Shown: in pieces, positions 26,480-39,016 of the stretch
Layout of the letters: the number at the start of each line of letters is the position of its first letter
Position numbering within the stretch: the stretch's first letter is position 1
Assembly (NCBI RefSeq): GCF_008831285.2
Contig: NC_045143.1
Coordinates: forward strand, 11,357,503-11,421,502
From: Nymphaea colorata
Taxonomy: Eukaryota > Streptophyta > Magnoliopsida > Nymphaeales > Nymphaeaceae
DNA: 64,000 bases
Reading direction: 5' to 3'
Notes under the pieces: generated by a model
Seen by the model: only the letters and a program-made list of their open reading frames with translations
Databases searched by the model: none
Told to the model about the DNA's origin: nothing
Position numbers and translations under genes: made by a program

Positions 26480-29400
26480 CGTATCCTTCAGTCAAGGGTT
26501 TCCACCTTGGTGCAAATGGATATGCAACCACCATATTTCTTATGATACCTGAACCTCTTTTCAAGCACCTCCAACTCTTCTGCAAGCACCCTGCTGCTTG
26601 AATTCAACAATATCGACACACCATTAGCTCCATCACTAAAATATGAGTTTCTTGCAACCCTCAACTGCCCTACAATTTCAACTTGTGTGACCTCAAAAAA
26701 GAGCACATTTGGAGGTTTTCTACAACTGTCATAGCACATTAGATTAGAGATAGCCCAAATGTGAACTGTGCCTTTTACCACCTTTGGCCATTTGATACCC
26801 AAAAAGGTGTCCACACATGTAGACCAGATGCCTTCTTTAATCTTGCTGGCTGCACCTGATTTTTCTTCATGAGTCATCTTGTTTCAATGCCACCAGATTT
26901 GCCAACATACAACAAGAAAGGTGATTCTCCAATACACCCTCCTCCACCTACCATGCACCTTTTTTTTATGGACCATATGATCTTGAACTAAAGCTATGGG
27001 TGGGTGAATAGATGGTGCCAACTTGGCCGAGATCCATTCTCAAATTTTTCTACCTACCTTGCAATGGAAAATAATACGTTCATTCGCTTCTTCAGCTTTC
27101 ATGCAAAAAAGGAAATAGTTAGCAAGTTGAAATCTTAACTTTTTAATCCTGTCTAAAGTGGGCAGCCTGCCCTCACTTGCAAGGAAGCTGAACCAGCATG
27201 CACTAGACAGAGCTTTTGCTTGCCAAATATAATTCCTCTAGCTCTTTCCCTCACCAGATCCCCTATAATGGCTGAGGATGTTTGGCACCCCAATATAGGT
27301 TTGGTGATTATCTATCCAAACAACCTTGTCAGCTTCATTTGACAGAGGAATAAAGTCTAAGGTGACATTTAGTTCTATGCATGCTTTCACCACTTTGTTT
27401 GTGTCCCTCCTGCCCAAGCGCACCTTTTCTTGGACTGAAATATTGAGATCCTTTGCAATGCTAGCCAAAATCTCACCATTGATCCTCTGAAATAGAGGGC
27501 TGCCCTGCCATGGATCAAGCCAGAAACGACAGCAGCTACCATCCCCAAGATTCCATTATGTCTAATCTTGTATTAGTCTCCAGCCCCAAACGAGGCCTTT
27601 CCAGCCCCAGCTTCCTCTTACTGACCCATTAAGAATCTAAAGGCCATTCTTTTGGAGATATTTGTCCTTATAAACCTAGGCCCAGATGCCATCATCCATC
27701 AATAGCCTACTACACCTACTTGCCAAAAGCGCATGGTTCAAATCATCCACTTTGTGTAAGCGGATGCCCCCAGTATCATAAGGATTGCATAGTCTGGTCT
27801 AACTAATATGGTGGACATGTCGAGCAGACTCATTGTCCTTCCAAAGGAATCTCAGACATATGTTTTTAAGTTTCTTTTTTACAATTCGAGGGAGCTGAAA
27901 CACCATCATCCAATAGTGGGGAAGGATACAAGCCTAGGCACCGGGCAGGGCCGAGCCATCGGAGAGTACCCAGTACCCGACCCGACTTGGGCCCCGAAAA
28001 AAGAGCACCGAGCCGGCCCGATAATTTATCGGGCCAGGCCCAGGTGGGCCCGATAAAAAATATTTATTTTATTAATTTATATGTATAATTATAATATTTT
28101 ATTACGATTAATTATACTTAAATATTATTTTATATTAAAATATATTTTTAAATTTAATTGGGTCGGCCCGAGTTGGGTTTTAATTCTTGGGTCGGGCCCG
28201 GGTTAGGGTTTCGGGTGTCAGGCCGGCCCGAGCCCGACTCATTATCGGGCCAGGCCAGACCGGGGCAGCCCAAGCCTGACTCATTATCAGGCCGGGCCAG
28301 CCCGATGCCCAGGCTTAGAAGGGTAGACATCACATATTTAATAAGAATGATACATCTTGCATAAGAAAGAATGCGCTCACCAACTTTTTCTCTATTTTGA
28401 TTAGCAAGCAGTAGTACATGTCCTCAGTGGGTCCACAAAACAAAAGGGACTCCAAGATACTTAGCTGGAAGGGTACCAATAGGCCATTGCAGTAGATTTG
28501 TGAGATTCTCTACCCTACAGTCTAAAGTTCTGTCCAGGAAAATTGCAGATTTTGCTTTGCTCACCTTCATACCAACCAACTTCTCAAATTGATCTAGCAT
28601 CTCTTTAATGGCACGAAAAGAGCTTCTTGAGGCCTTAGAGACCATAAGAACATCATCTGCATAAATGACCGCTCCTCTCTCATGGGATACCTTCCAAATC
28701 CTGGGAATTTAGATGCTCTTGTTACAAACCTCTACTTGGATTCTGCGATTAAAATTTTTCATAACCAAAATAAAAAGGTACGGGGACATCAGATCCCCTT
28801 ATCTGAGTCCTTTAGAGGCAGTGAACCTGTCCCCCAAGCGTCTGTTGACCACCATCTCGTATGACACTATTGAAACACATTTTATCACTAATTCTATCCA
28901 TTTAGGGTGGAAGTCTAGCACAAACATATTGTTCTGGAGAAATTTCTAAGATACTCTATCACATGCTTTGGAGAGATCTAGCTTAAGAAAGCAGCCCTTG
29001 TTCAACCAAAAATCTTTAGAGTTTGCAATCTCATTCACCCATAAAATATTGTTTTGTATTTGCCTCCTTTTAGAGAATTTTGTAATAACCTTATAAATGG
29101 TGTTACACAAAGACATGGGCATGTAGTTCTCTACCTTGGTAGCATTTAGTTTCTTTTTTTTTTTTGCATTCGGGCATATCATGGTGTGGTTCACACTACC
29201 AACTAGTTTAGCTTTCAGGAAGAAATCTTGTACTGCTGCTACCACATCATCTCCTATCATGCTCCAGTAATCCTTATAGAAGTAGTTAGGGAATCCATCC
29301 GAACCAAGAACACCATCTTTGTCAAGACTCTTGACAGCCATGACTATCTCCTCTCTCTTAATTTCGGAGCATCCATTGGTTCTCTTCATCTGAAACCATA

Positions 29401-30530
29401 TTGCCATCATCAACACCAGCAAACAGCTCCCCCGAAGCTGCATTTGAGCCCAATATATGCTGGAAATGAGATGTACAAGACTGCATGATGTTGTCCTCAC
29501 CTGTATGGGTTTGCCTCTCTGCTTCAATGACTCTGATATACCTCTTGGCTTTACAACAGTTTGGCATAACATGAAAATAGGTTGTGTTTTTGTTCCCTTC
29601 AATGAGCCATTGCACCTGAGACCTTTGCGTCTTCCATTTGAAGGGCCTCATTAAGCAAGCCTCTAATTTTGTATTCATGCTTTGTTGCTTCCAAATCCCC
29701 ATTTTCAATTAGAAGCTTACACTGGGCGACGTGGAGGCAAAGATTCCCGATTTGCTTTCCAACCGACCAAACTTCTTTGCATTTCATCGCCCTAAGGCTG
29801 CTTTGGCAAACCCTATCTTCTTAAGACACTTAATCATGGGGCATCTAGTGACATTGGAACCTCATTCCTTAACTATATCCAACCCAACCATATCCATGAT
29901 CCAATGCTTGAAAAACCTGAAAGGTCGACGCCCCAGGCTTCTTTTCATGAATGTTTGATACACTAAAAAATTGTGATATGAATTAGAGGAAGTGGTTAGA
30001 CCACGTAATTTTTTTGGAGGGATCATCCACTTCTAACAAGTGGCATGAGGTAATGAAACGATTGAAGACCAGAGAAGATCTTACCAGAGGATGGGCTTCT
30101 GTTTTGTTCCAACTACCCATCATCGCATTGAAGTCCTTGATAACCATACATGGCCCATTGATACTAGAGACCACTTCCTCAAGCCTAATGAGTCTCTCCA
30201 GCCTATCTACAAGACTCGTAGGCAAGTAGATACTAAAAATCACAATTTTTCTACTATCACGAAGATTCTTCAAACACACACCAACCCAATACGAGTCCAC
30301 AACAAAGCTAAGGACCTACAAGGTTTTTTTCTTCCAAAAAGACATGATTCTACCCCAACCATTAAGCACAATATCATTAGACATGAAATCATATTCTGTA
30401 AAATTACTCATAGTAGCACCCAACTTTTGAGAGTTGTAAAAGCAGAGACAAACCCAATCTCAGGTTTCGCTTGAAAAACAAGGTCTCTCAGCTCCTTATG
30501 GACCTCCATCCTAGCGAGGCCCCGAATATT
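26480..30530 (-). pseudogene. LINE-B ORF2 (endonuclease-RT) remnant
   Basis: Visible on the minus strand are the endonuclease start ('IRGLARMEVHKELRDLV', near 30.5 kb), an endonuclease core ('GPCMVIKDFNAMMGS', about 30.1 kb; the expected GDFN has become KDFN), and RT pieces ('AVKSLDKDGVLGSDGFPNYF', about 29.3 kb; 'CFLKLDLSKACDRVS', about 28.97 kb). The 'YADDVLMVSKASRSS' box is at about 28.64 kb, then 'GTLPAKYLGVPF' (about 28.45 kb). The frame changes repeatedly, so it encodes no functional product. Confidence 0.85.
27929..28317. mobile_element. hAT-type MITE (389 bp) inside LINE-B
   Basis: Flanked by GAAGGATA (27921-27928) and GAAGGGTA (28318-28325), an 8-bp TSD with one mismatch. The ends are imperfect inverted repeats rich in CCCGA/GGGCC words, and the AT core matches the copies at 1135 and 5270. 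LINE-B sequence continues on both sides. Confidence 0.85.
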
Positions 30531-30544
30531 CTAGTAAATTGCTT

Positions 30545-31536
30545 TTATTGGAGTTTACTGGAGTCATTTTCATGATGCTTACATGCCTCCATAATATCAC
30601 AATGAGAGCCCTCCCCTTTTGTAGAGATGGCATCCTCGATATGCCCTAGGTCAACAACCACCCCTCTGGCCTGACCACCATCTTCCTCTTTTTGGTGCCA
30701 GGAGAGGAGCTCAACCATGCCAATAGGCGTCAAGAGGGGTCTCCTCTTCTTTTCCGTACTTATATATTGGAGTCCCTTCTTAGGACCCTTCCTGCTATTG
30801 ATAGGCTTATCCTTGCATAGAGGAGCAGACTCCTCAAAAACACTCAAGAATTTGAGCACATGGGTTTCCCTCTCCTTAGGTGACTTGTAGGGGCTAGCAT
30901 CATTCTCCTCATTCAAGTTCAATGAGAATCTAGGAGGCCCATACTTCTTTAAATTACAATGAGAACTAAAAGGCATCAAGTTGGCAAAAGGGTTAGGGTC
31001 GGTGGCTTTAACTCCTACTCACCGAGTGGAGGCTGCAATATCATAGGCTCCTCTGCTGCTAGGAACCTTGGACTTGCCTTTCCTCCCGATGGCTTCAAGA
31101 TCACCAGCCTTGGATTGCTGCCACCCTAGTGCTCCCTCTAAATGTTGGTTGTTAACTGCTTCATTTTCGGCCCTATCATGTGGCTCCAAAGACCGAACAT
31201 CTTGCTCCCTTTCCTTCTCAACATCGCCACTAAGAACTGAGTACCAGTTAACGTCTATCCCAAGCAGTTTTGGGGGTCTGTGATGATCTATCACCCATCT
31301 CTTGGCCAATAGCTTGACCTTGCTTCACTCATTCCTGCTCTTTTCCTCCTCGCTCCCTATGCCTTGAAGTTTACACATGTTGGAGAAGTGGGAAGTTGTC
31401 TCGCACCTGTGGCAATATCGTACACGGTTCTCATACCAAACATCCTGGAGGTGTTTGCAAACCCCATCTACCCTCATGGAAATTTTTGGGATTGGCCGGA
31501 AGCTAAGAGGAACTTCAATACATATGTGTGCATATC
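30545..31536 (-). pseudogene. LINE-B ORF1 remnant with CCHC knuckle
   Basis: The minus-strand frame at 31325-31585 contains 'YAHICIEVPLSF' and the zinc knuckle 'YCHRCETTSHFSNMC' (CX2CX4HX4C). This arrangement is standard for the nucleic-acid-binding ORF1 of plant LINEs (DUF4283/zf-CCHC_4). The C-terminal part continues at 30545-30979 as a charged, low-complexity region. Between them the frame is interrupted. The N-terminal DUF4283 part is missing because the element ends at the hAT terminus. Confidence 0.75.
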
Positions 31537-32425
31537 CAAGGGCAAGGCCAAGGGGCCCACCTAGGCTGTGGGCCCACCCCAACAATTTGAAAAAAAAAAA
31601 TTAAAAAGTTTGAAAAATTTTAGTTTGGCCCTACCCTAATTCAACCCACAAAACCCAGCCCGTATCCCCTTTCGTCTCTCTCTTGGCCTATTTCAAAAAC
31701 TGGTTTTTGAAGGGGAAAAACACAAGGCTGCAAGAATAGAGTGCGAGGAAAAGAGTGCAAGGGAGAGAATGAGAGACAAAGAGAGGGAGATAGAGAATGA
31801 AAGAGAGAGAAAGGGAGAACGAGAGAGGAGGGCTGTAGGAAGGAGGTCGGAAGAGAAGAGGAGAGAGTCAAAGAGAAGAATGTGAGGAAAAAAGGACACA
31901 ACAATAGTGGGTAAAATCGTTTGAGATTTTAAATTTTCTTTTTCGGTCATTTTTTTTTATTAATGGTTTGGACGATTAGCTTGCCATTGGAATTATTACA
32001 CCCAGGAAGTGTTGGCTTTGATGATATTGGCTTTTGTTTTGGAATTCATAGTGTTTACTTGCTTACTTGTACATGACCTGTGGTAGATGAGGTTTTGAGC
32101 TTCTAACAAAAGTAGAACTCTTGTAGTTTCTTTTCCTCCGTCCAAGCAATCTCATTCTTCAATAAAAAAAACATTGCATAACCTTATTGGTTCTATAATG
32201 AGTCCTTAAGTGGGATCTAGTCTCATGTGAGGAGCAGACCACCATGTTCACAAAACGCAGCATTCTACTTCTGTTTCATCAATTTGGCTGAAAGTAGAGA
32301 AACTCATCTTTGTGTCTATTCTACCTAAGTTGCAACGTGCATCAAACGCCCTAAATTGCAATATCAGTAACAAGAATGCCAAAATAAGCACAAAGACAGA
32401 TGTGATTGAATAACTTCACCCTTTT

Positions 32426-33152
32426 GTGTTGGGATATACTGACAATCAAATTACAGAGTTGACAAATTGTGTAAAAACTAAAGAATCAAATTGGGAGTTG
32501 TTGAATTTTCGATACCAATATTGCAGTTATTATATGCAAAAAGTTAGCAACGTCCTCTCGGAAGGGATTTCTCATGTCGCCAATAAATTTCCAGTTCTTA
32601 TTCACACGCACACCAAACTTTCTAGGCTTTTCAACTACTACAAAAATTCTTTTATCATATTTGATGGTACATTCATATCAAGATTTTCTATGAACAAATT
32701 GAGATTGGTTGCTTGGAGGGTGACTCTCTTATGCAGGGTCTTGCAGCAACTAAATATGGATTTTATTTTGCTTCACCAGCTTAACAAAAAACTTTGGTGG
32801 AAGATTTGATCATATTTGAATGTTTGGTGGGCATATGGTGAGATCGAAATGTTTGGTATCCAAAAATGTGCCACTTGGAGTAATTACAAAAGATAAGATT
32901 CCAACATCTTTCCAGCCTAACATAGCACTTCACTGGGGCATATTATGCCCAATCATGCTGATCCCTGCACCTCGTGAGCCCTCTTCGTTAAGAGAAAATT
33001 TTTATTGGTCTATTTGGTGCATCATTTGCCTCAAAATCAGTTTTCTTCATTTTTTTCCTTTAAAAACTAAAAATAAAATGCAATGCCTTTCAGAAAATAT
33101 TAGTTGGTGCTATATATATTCATTTGATCAATTGGGTATTCGAGTTGCCTGA
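32426..33152 (+). other. Two open frames of unknown nature inside the hAT 5' region
   Basis: Frames of 127 (32426-32809) and 110 codons (32820-33152) lie between the hAT end and the transposase. I recognise no domain. They may be leader sequence or captured DNA. Confidence 0.25.
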
Positions 33153-33538
33153 TCAAGATGAGTAGCAGCAGTAGCAACCATACTTTTTGCAGTTACATGA
33201 GTAGCAACAGTCTAAATTATTTAGTATGTCTCCATTATCCTTTTTTTTTTGTCTAGGTGGTGACTCTGAACCCATATTTGCAGGGCCTATTCACTGGTGG
33301 TAATTCGAAAAGCAAAGCATCATCATTCACAAGGGAGGGTAGAAAACAACTTTTCGTTGTTCTACAAAGTGCAAGATGTTCAACAAGTGAATGTTGTCTT
33401 CTTTATCTCTTGTTTACAAGATGGTTGGTTCTAAATTCTTGTTTTTCATAAGTTAAAATTTTAGTATCTTTCTTTGATATGTTTAAATCTTATTGTCTAT
33501 TCTAAATTTTAGATTTTTCATATTAGTTCATTGAGAAG

Positions 33539-35925
33539 ATGATGAAAAATATTCAGGATTATTTCAAAAAAAAAAGTTATTGATCAAGAGGATGAAAACC
33601 AAAATGTTGGTTGTTCTAGTCCGAAAGCTCTTGATGTTATTCTTTTTTACTCAGATTCTCTACTTTTTAAGTATTTAAAAAATCAAACTTTAGAAAACAT
33701 CGTGCGTGATCCAGGGTTGCAATGTCCTATATGGGAGATATCAGTAAATGAGAGAAATGAAGTTAGCCGAACATAAATTAATCATGGGTCATATTAGCAC
33801 ATGCTTCATAGATATCCAGTGTCAGATCCTTCAAATCATCCTCACAAATTTCAAGCTTCATGGTTTCAAAAATTTTCATGGTTAGAATATTCTTCCAAGG
33901 TAAATAATGCATATTGTTCGTTGTGTTACATTTTCAGTACTGCATATTCAAATGACAGTTTATTTATTATTGAATGATTTAGAGCTTGGAAGAGGGTGGG
34001 TGGTAGTGAGAAAACATGTGCATTTCATAGTCATGAGGGGTCAAGTCAAAATTCGCCTCATCATATGAACGTGTGAGGGCATTTAATGACTTAAGTCGTC
34101 AAAGCAAACACATAGATAAAATGATTGAAAAGCAAAGTTCAGAGCTTATTGACAACAACCGTTTGAGAATAAAGGCATCTGTAGACGTAGTTCATTGGTT
34201 AGCATTTCAAGCTTGTGTTTTTAGAAGTCATGATAAAAGTTCAAGTTCATTGAATCACTTTATTGAGTTCATTAAAACTTTAGCTAGTTATAATGATAGA
34301 GTTGCACAAGTTGTTTTGGATAAAGCCCCAATGAATACTAAATATACATCACCATCAGTTAAAAAAAATGTATATTTTTGCAAGTAAATTAAGAGTTAAA
34401 ATTATAGAAAAAATTGGTGATGCTAAATATTGTATTATGATTGATGAAGCCCGAGATAAGTCCAAGAGAAAGAGCAAACGGTTATTGTTCTTAGATTTGT
34501 TAATAAGCAATGTCAAGTTGAGGAACGACTTTTAGATGTTGTGCATGTGAGAAATACTACAGCAATTACTTTGAAGAATGAAATTTCTACTTTGTTGTTT
34601 TAATATAATCTAAGTATTCAAGATATATGGGGTCAAGGATATGATGGTGCTAGTAATATGTGAGGTAAATGGAATGGATTGCATGTATTAATTTTGAATG
34701 AATATCCTTATGCATGTTATGTTCATTATTTTGCTCATAGATTACAAGTTGCACTGGTTGCAGTTTCAAAAGAAGTTGTTGATGTTCATAACTTTTTTGA
34801 ACAGTTAATATATGTAACTAATGTTATTAGTGTAAGCAATAAATATAATGATGAATTGCATAAAACTCAAGCAAATAAAATTGTATTTAGAATTGCCATA
34901 TATAAACTTGAAACAAGAATAGGACTTAATCAAATTGAATCATTATAGTGGCCTGGTGATACTAGATGGAGATCTCATTTTTATTTTGTATGCAGTTTAA
35001 TAAAAATGTTTGATGCAATATGTGTAGTATTAAAAATTTTAAGAGGCAATGGATCAGCATATCAAATAAAGGGTAAAGGTAATTCAGCTTACAACAGGAT
35101 CACATCATTTGACTTTGTATTTATTTTGCATTTGGTATAATAAAATTTGAGACAGAGTAATACTTTTTGTCAAACATTGCAAAGACAAAGACAAAACATT
35201 TTAAATGTAATGGTTATAGTTTATAATTCAAAAAAATTCCTATATTTAGAGAAATTGGTTGCGATTCATTTATAGATACAATGGGAGCATTTTGCACATG
35301 GTATCCCTATTCTAGATATAGATGCCCAACGTTTTGTCAGATAATCACGTTCTCGTCGTGAACGTAATTTTATTAAAGTGAGACATCATTACCATGTCGA
35401 TATTTTTATTCTCAACTGGCAAAGTTGAATAGTAAATTTAATGAGAATTCTATGAAAATACTTTGTTTGATGTCGATGTTCGATCCTATAGATCAATATG
35501 AGTCGTTTAATGCACGAGATGCATACACTCTTGCATAGAAGTTTTATCCTGAAGATTTTCTAGACTTAGATTTTATGAGTTTAATTATCCATTGAGATAT
35601 TATAAGAACGATATTTGTCATCATTCAAGTTTTCAAAATTTACGTGCACTATCAGATGTATGTCAAACATTGATGTGTAGTAGAAAAAGTAAAGGATATC
35701 CTTACGTATACAGGTTGTTTAGTCTCATTTTAACGCTTTGTATCTCCACTTCAACCACATAAAAGACATTCTCTGCTATGAAACTTATGAAAACAATGTT
35801 GCATAACAAAATTGAGGGCAGATTTTAAACTTTTATATATTAAGAAAGAAATTGCTTAAATATTTGATTTGAATGATATTATTGATGCCTTTTATAAAAT
35901 GAAAAGTTGTAAAACACAACTGTAA
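33539..35925 (+). pseudogene. TTF-type hAT transposase pseudogene
   Basis: Starts 'MMKNIQDYF' and, after a shift in a poly-A run, spells the usual plant TTF-type hAT transposase. An N-terminal TTF zinc-finger region ('VRDPGLQCPI', 'SWFQKFSWLEYSSK', 'AYCSLCYIF', about 33.7-33.95 kb) precedes a DUF4371-like middle (34073-34387). The core ('HYFAHRLQVALVAVSKEVVD', 34.72 kb; 'WPGDTRWRSHF', 34.95 kb) and 'RERNFIKVRHHYHVD' (35.36 kb) follow. The C-terminal hATC dimerisation motif ('ISTSTT-KTFSAMKLMKTML', 35.74 kb, stop where E/R is usual) comes last. At least six stops or shifts make it non-functional. Confidence 0.85.
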
Positions 35926-36100
35926 TAGGTAAAGTATTTTTGTTGCAGCCTTTTTATGTTAGTGTTTATTTAAGTCATTATTTAGCTTCAATAATAAATG
36001 AAGTAGTTTTTATTTACAATTTATTATGCAAGTCAATGAATGATGATATGTAACTATTTTCAATAGAAACAAAGACAAAAACTGGTTGTGTTACATAGAA

Positions 36101-36794
36101 AGAATATAAAATAGTTTGTTTTAGGTAAGTAAACATTTATTTTTTTGGTTTTAGAGTTTATAGATGTATTTGTTTGCTACATTTTGTGTTGTGATATTTG
36201 TATGTTCACTTTATGCTTACACCTACGTCACTGTAATAGAAATAGAGTACCTTATCGGTTTAGGACTTATCATGTTTTGTGCTAATGACACAAACAATTA
36301 CTAAAATGTGTCGGACGGGTCGCGTTCACATTTATGATGTAGACAATTGTATACAATATATGTTGACTTCTACTACACTGTGATTTGCAAATACTATCTA
36401 AAGTGTGTCTGTTTCAATCCCTTCCATAACAGTTGTAGAATCATCTTTTGATCCAGAAATTTTTCAGGAGGTGGAAGCATCGCCTCGCCCCTTCATGGTC
36501 ACCTACGTAGCTCCCTGGCAACTCTAACCCCTTTTGATTGCTAGACAAGGAACCCAGCCTCTCTCGCTGCAGCTCCTGCTGCACCTGCTGTGCTCCATGG
36601 TAAGAAAAGATGGAGACATCCTTCAGATCCATCCCCGCTGCTCTTCCCCCAGCAGGAGTCGAGGGACGACAGAAACACAAACAAACCCTAACACCCCACT
36701 CCCTCTCTTGCGGTCGTCTCTTTCACTTCTTACCCTCCCTAGTTCCTCTTCATTATCCACTCGTATCAGGAAACGACCATTTCCTATTAAGATT
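36101..36794. other. Non-coding, nothing recognised
   Basis: AT-rich up to about 36430, then a GC-richer stretch (36440-36790) with short open frames on both strands that resemble no family I know. The change in composition marks the boundary before the duplicated block. Confidence 0.5.
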
Positions 36795-37330
36795 CTACTG
36801 TTTGGCAGAATAGGATTCATGAAAAAGGCTACAGAAAAAAGAAAAAAAAAAAACACCCAATGGGAAAGAACCTCCTTCATTGGCAACTTTCTTTGTCTAA
36901 TCGAATTACATAGAAAACTACAAGTATCTATATACATATGTATCATTACAAGAATCATGCTTGTCTGAGCCAGTTATACATGGGTGATTTTAGAGTGGAA
37001 TATCGTACACATGGAGCTGATTTCAACACCAATGCCATGGCATGGCTTGGAAAAGGTACAGACAGAATTGAAAAATTTTTATGCCTAAAACTCTACCACT
37101 GCATTAAGATTCTAGCTGGCAATGCCATCCAATGCAGGAATCTCAATTTTTGTTGGTAGGCATAATCCTACACATCCAACTGTGCATTGTTACAGATCTG
37201 GAACACACCATATCTAAGATACCACTTTTGTCATGGGACTTATAAATATGCTGACAGTACTATTCTAAAAGAAATTTGAAGCATACGGTGCAGCAAACGG
37301 ATAAGGGCCAATTTTTCTTGAAGACATCTT

Positions 37331-37667
37331 TTTTTCAGGTTTTGGCGGACCCGGGGCAGCAGATTGATCAGATGGCTTCACTCTCATCCTACGGGGGAGG
37401 TTTTGGGTCTTTGGTAGTGCCGGCGAGTCATGGTTTGGTCTTTTTGATGTCTTATTTTTGTTAGGCATCAAAGTTGTAGTTTGGGCATTTTTGTCATACA
37501 CTTAGATGTGATTTTGTATGAATCAAGATTGTTATATGAATGAAAGTTCGCCCCATTGTTTGGAATGGCATAGCTCCCTTCTTTGAAATGTTGTGTCGTC
37601 ACACTTCAATGCTTTATGTTAGACTAAAAAAAAAGTGTTTGAGGGTCAAAAAGGTTAGGGTGTGACA
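37331..37667 (+). mobile_element. Gypsy-type LTR 3' fragment
   Basis: Runs from TTCAGGTTTTGGCGGACCC to ..GGTTAGGGTGTGACA, ending in CA. The same sequence is inverted at 39909-40258, and its last part recurs at 38822-39016. Confidence 0.65.
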
Positions 37668-38366
37668 GGCAAAGATAGAGTGGGTGGGTTTGCCAGTATT
37701 ATTGGACTCTCTCTCTCTCTATTGTTTAAAACATTGCAAAAAAATGCATTGATGATAGCCAATGTTTTGAGAACCGCTTTTAGCATTGGGACTGCCTTTA
37801 GGGTCAGAAAATATGAAAAAGAGTCATCAGTAACATAGGTAGCCCACTGATTTCAATTATATATATATATGTGTATATAATTTGGCCTGCCTTATGTGGC
37901 TTAACTAATTATACTCTTCTGTGGTTTGCAATATGATATCAATAAATATATTAATTGATGTGAGAACACCCATGATCCATCTAATCATCTTGATTTGGTA
38001 GTTTACACATAAAGACATGCACAAGTGGTTCCTAGCTCAATAATATAAATGTCATTGATAAACTAATTTACATGGATAATGCATTCGTTCTTCGTATGGC
38101 TTATGGTGTTGCAAGTTTTTTCTGTTAGTGCATGTATAATTATTATTTGAACATGCTAGAATCAAGATTGGATTATTAGAAATGCACGTTAGTGACTTTG
38201 CTATTTTGGGGAAGGTCTATGACAAATATGGAGGGACAATGATCTATGCATATGATTATCTTTCAGCATGGTGAGACTAATAATTGAAGTGGTTAGGAAG
38301 CATGGTAAAGATTTGATGTTGTTGAGAAAGTTTAGAACTGTTTAGTGAACTCGTGACGTATGTTGT

Positions 38367-38821
38367 TGTTACACCCCAAAAATTTAGTCCCGTATTGAAG
38401 ATTGTGAAGGATCTTCAAAGGATTATAAAGGAAGTTGTTAAATAGTTGGTTGTCCTGGTTCGTAGTCATTTCGTAGTTGGAGCCGAAACTGCTAGGGGGT
38501 GGGTTGGGCTCCACCGAACCAAGGGCCCGAGCCCAGGAGTGGGTCAGGTTGTTACAGTGGTATTAGAGCCAGTTTAACACTCGAACTTAGGGTCTTACAT
38601 GCGCGGACGCGTGTGTCTTAAAGGGGTGGATTATAACACCACAAAAATTTAGTCCCGTATTGAAGATTGTGAGGGATCTTCAAAGGCTTATAAGGGGGGT
38701 TGTTAAATAGTTGGTTGTCCTGGTTCCTAGCCATTTTGTGGTTGAAGCCGAAACTGCTAGGGGGCGGGTTGGGAGCTGCCGAACCAAGGGCTCTAGCTGA
38801 GGAGTGGGTTGAGTTGTTACA
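38367..38821 (+). mobile_element. TRIM-like element (two 190-bp LTRs with PBS and PPT)
   Basis: LTR1 38367-38556 (TGTTACACCCC..GGTTGTTACA) and LTR2 about 38632-38821 (TATAACACCAC..GAGTTGTTACA) share the body starting AATTTAGTCCCGTATTGAAG. LTR1 is followed at once by TGGTATTAGAGCC (38558-38570), one base off the tRNA-Met primer site. A purine tract AAAGGGGTGGA lies just before LTR2. The 75-bp interior has no coding capacity. This is the structure of a terminal-repeat retrotransposon in miniature. The flanks GTTGT and ATAGG do not match as a TSD. Confidence 0.75.
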
Positions 38822-39016
38822 ATAGGGACATTTTTGTCATATGTGTTATTGACAATCATGAAGTTATTTTTGTATGAATTGATTTTGGCACATAATGGAA
38901 TATTTGTCTTACTATCATTTTGATTTGCATAGCCCCATTTTAATTGTTGTGTTGTTGCACCTCGACGTGTTTTGGAAAAAAAAAATTCTTTGGGGTTAAA
39001 AAGGTTGGGGTGTGAC
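38822..39016 (+). mobile_element. Gypsy-type LTR 3' fragment (second copy)
   Basis: From GGACATTTTTGTCATATG to ..AAAAAGGTTGGGGTGTGACA it parallels 37480-37667. It abuts the TRIM. Confidence 0.6.

Larger units (their letters stand above)
26150..31536 (-). mobile_element. LINE-B, near full-length decayed LINE
   Basis: A second, separate minus-strand plant LINE. From right to left it has ORF1 with a CCHC knuckle (31.3-31.5 kb), an endonuclease (29.98-30.5 kb), reverse transcriptase (28.4-29.7 kb) and the C-terminal/zf-RVT region (26.5-27.9 kb). All are broken by stops and shifts. A hAT MITE (27929-28317) sits in the C-terminal region. The right end stops inside ORF1 at the hAT end (31537), so it is either interrupted there or 5'-truncated. 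Both outer boundaries are approximate. Confidence 0.85.
31537..36100 (+). mobile_element. hAT transposon remnant carrying a TTF-type transposase
   Basis: The left end CAAGGGCAAGGCCAAGGGG followed by GGGCCCACCCCA is hAT-like and sits directly on LINE-B ORF1 sequence. A decayed TTF-type hAT transposase begins about 2 kb inside. I could not find a matching right terminus or the 8-bp duplication (left candidate TGCATATC), so the right boundary is only where recognisable sequence ends. Confidence 0.6.

Noticed and set aside
31529-36400. Right terminus and TSD of the hAT element
   Set aside because: I searched for TGCATATC and for a reversed CAAGGGC end and found none.
36441-36968. Overlapping frames of 79-144 codons on both strands
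   Set aside because: No recognisable domain, composition-driven, and partly inside the duplicated non-coding block.
38362-38826. Target site duplication for the TRIM
   Set aside because: GTTGT on the left and ATAGG on the right do not match.
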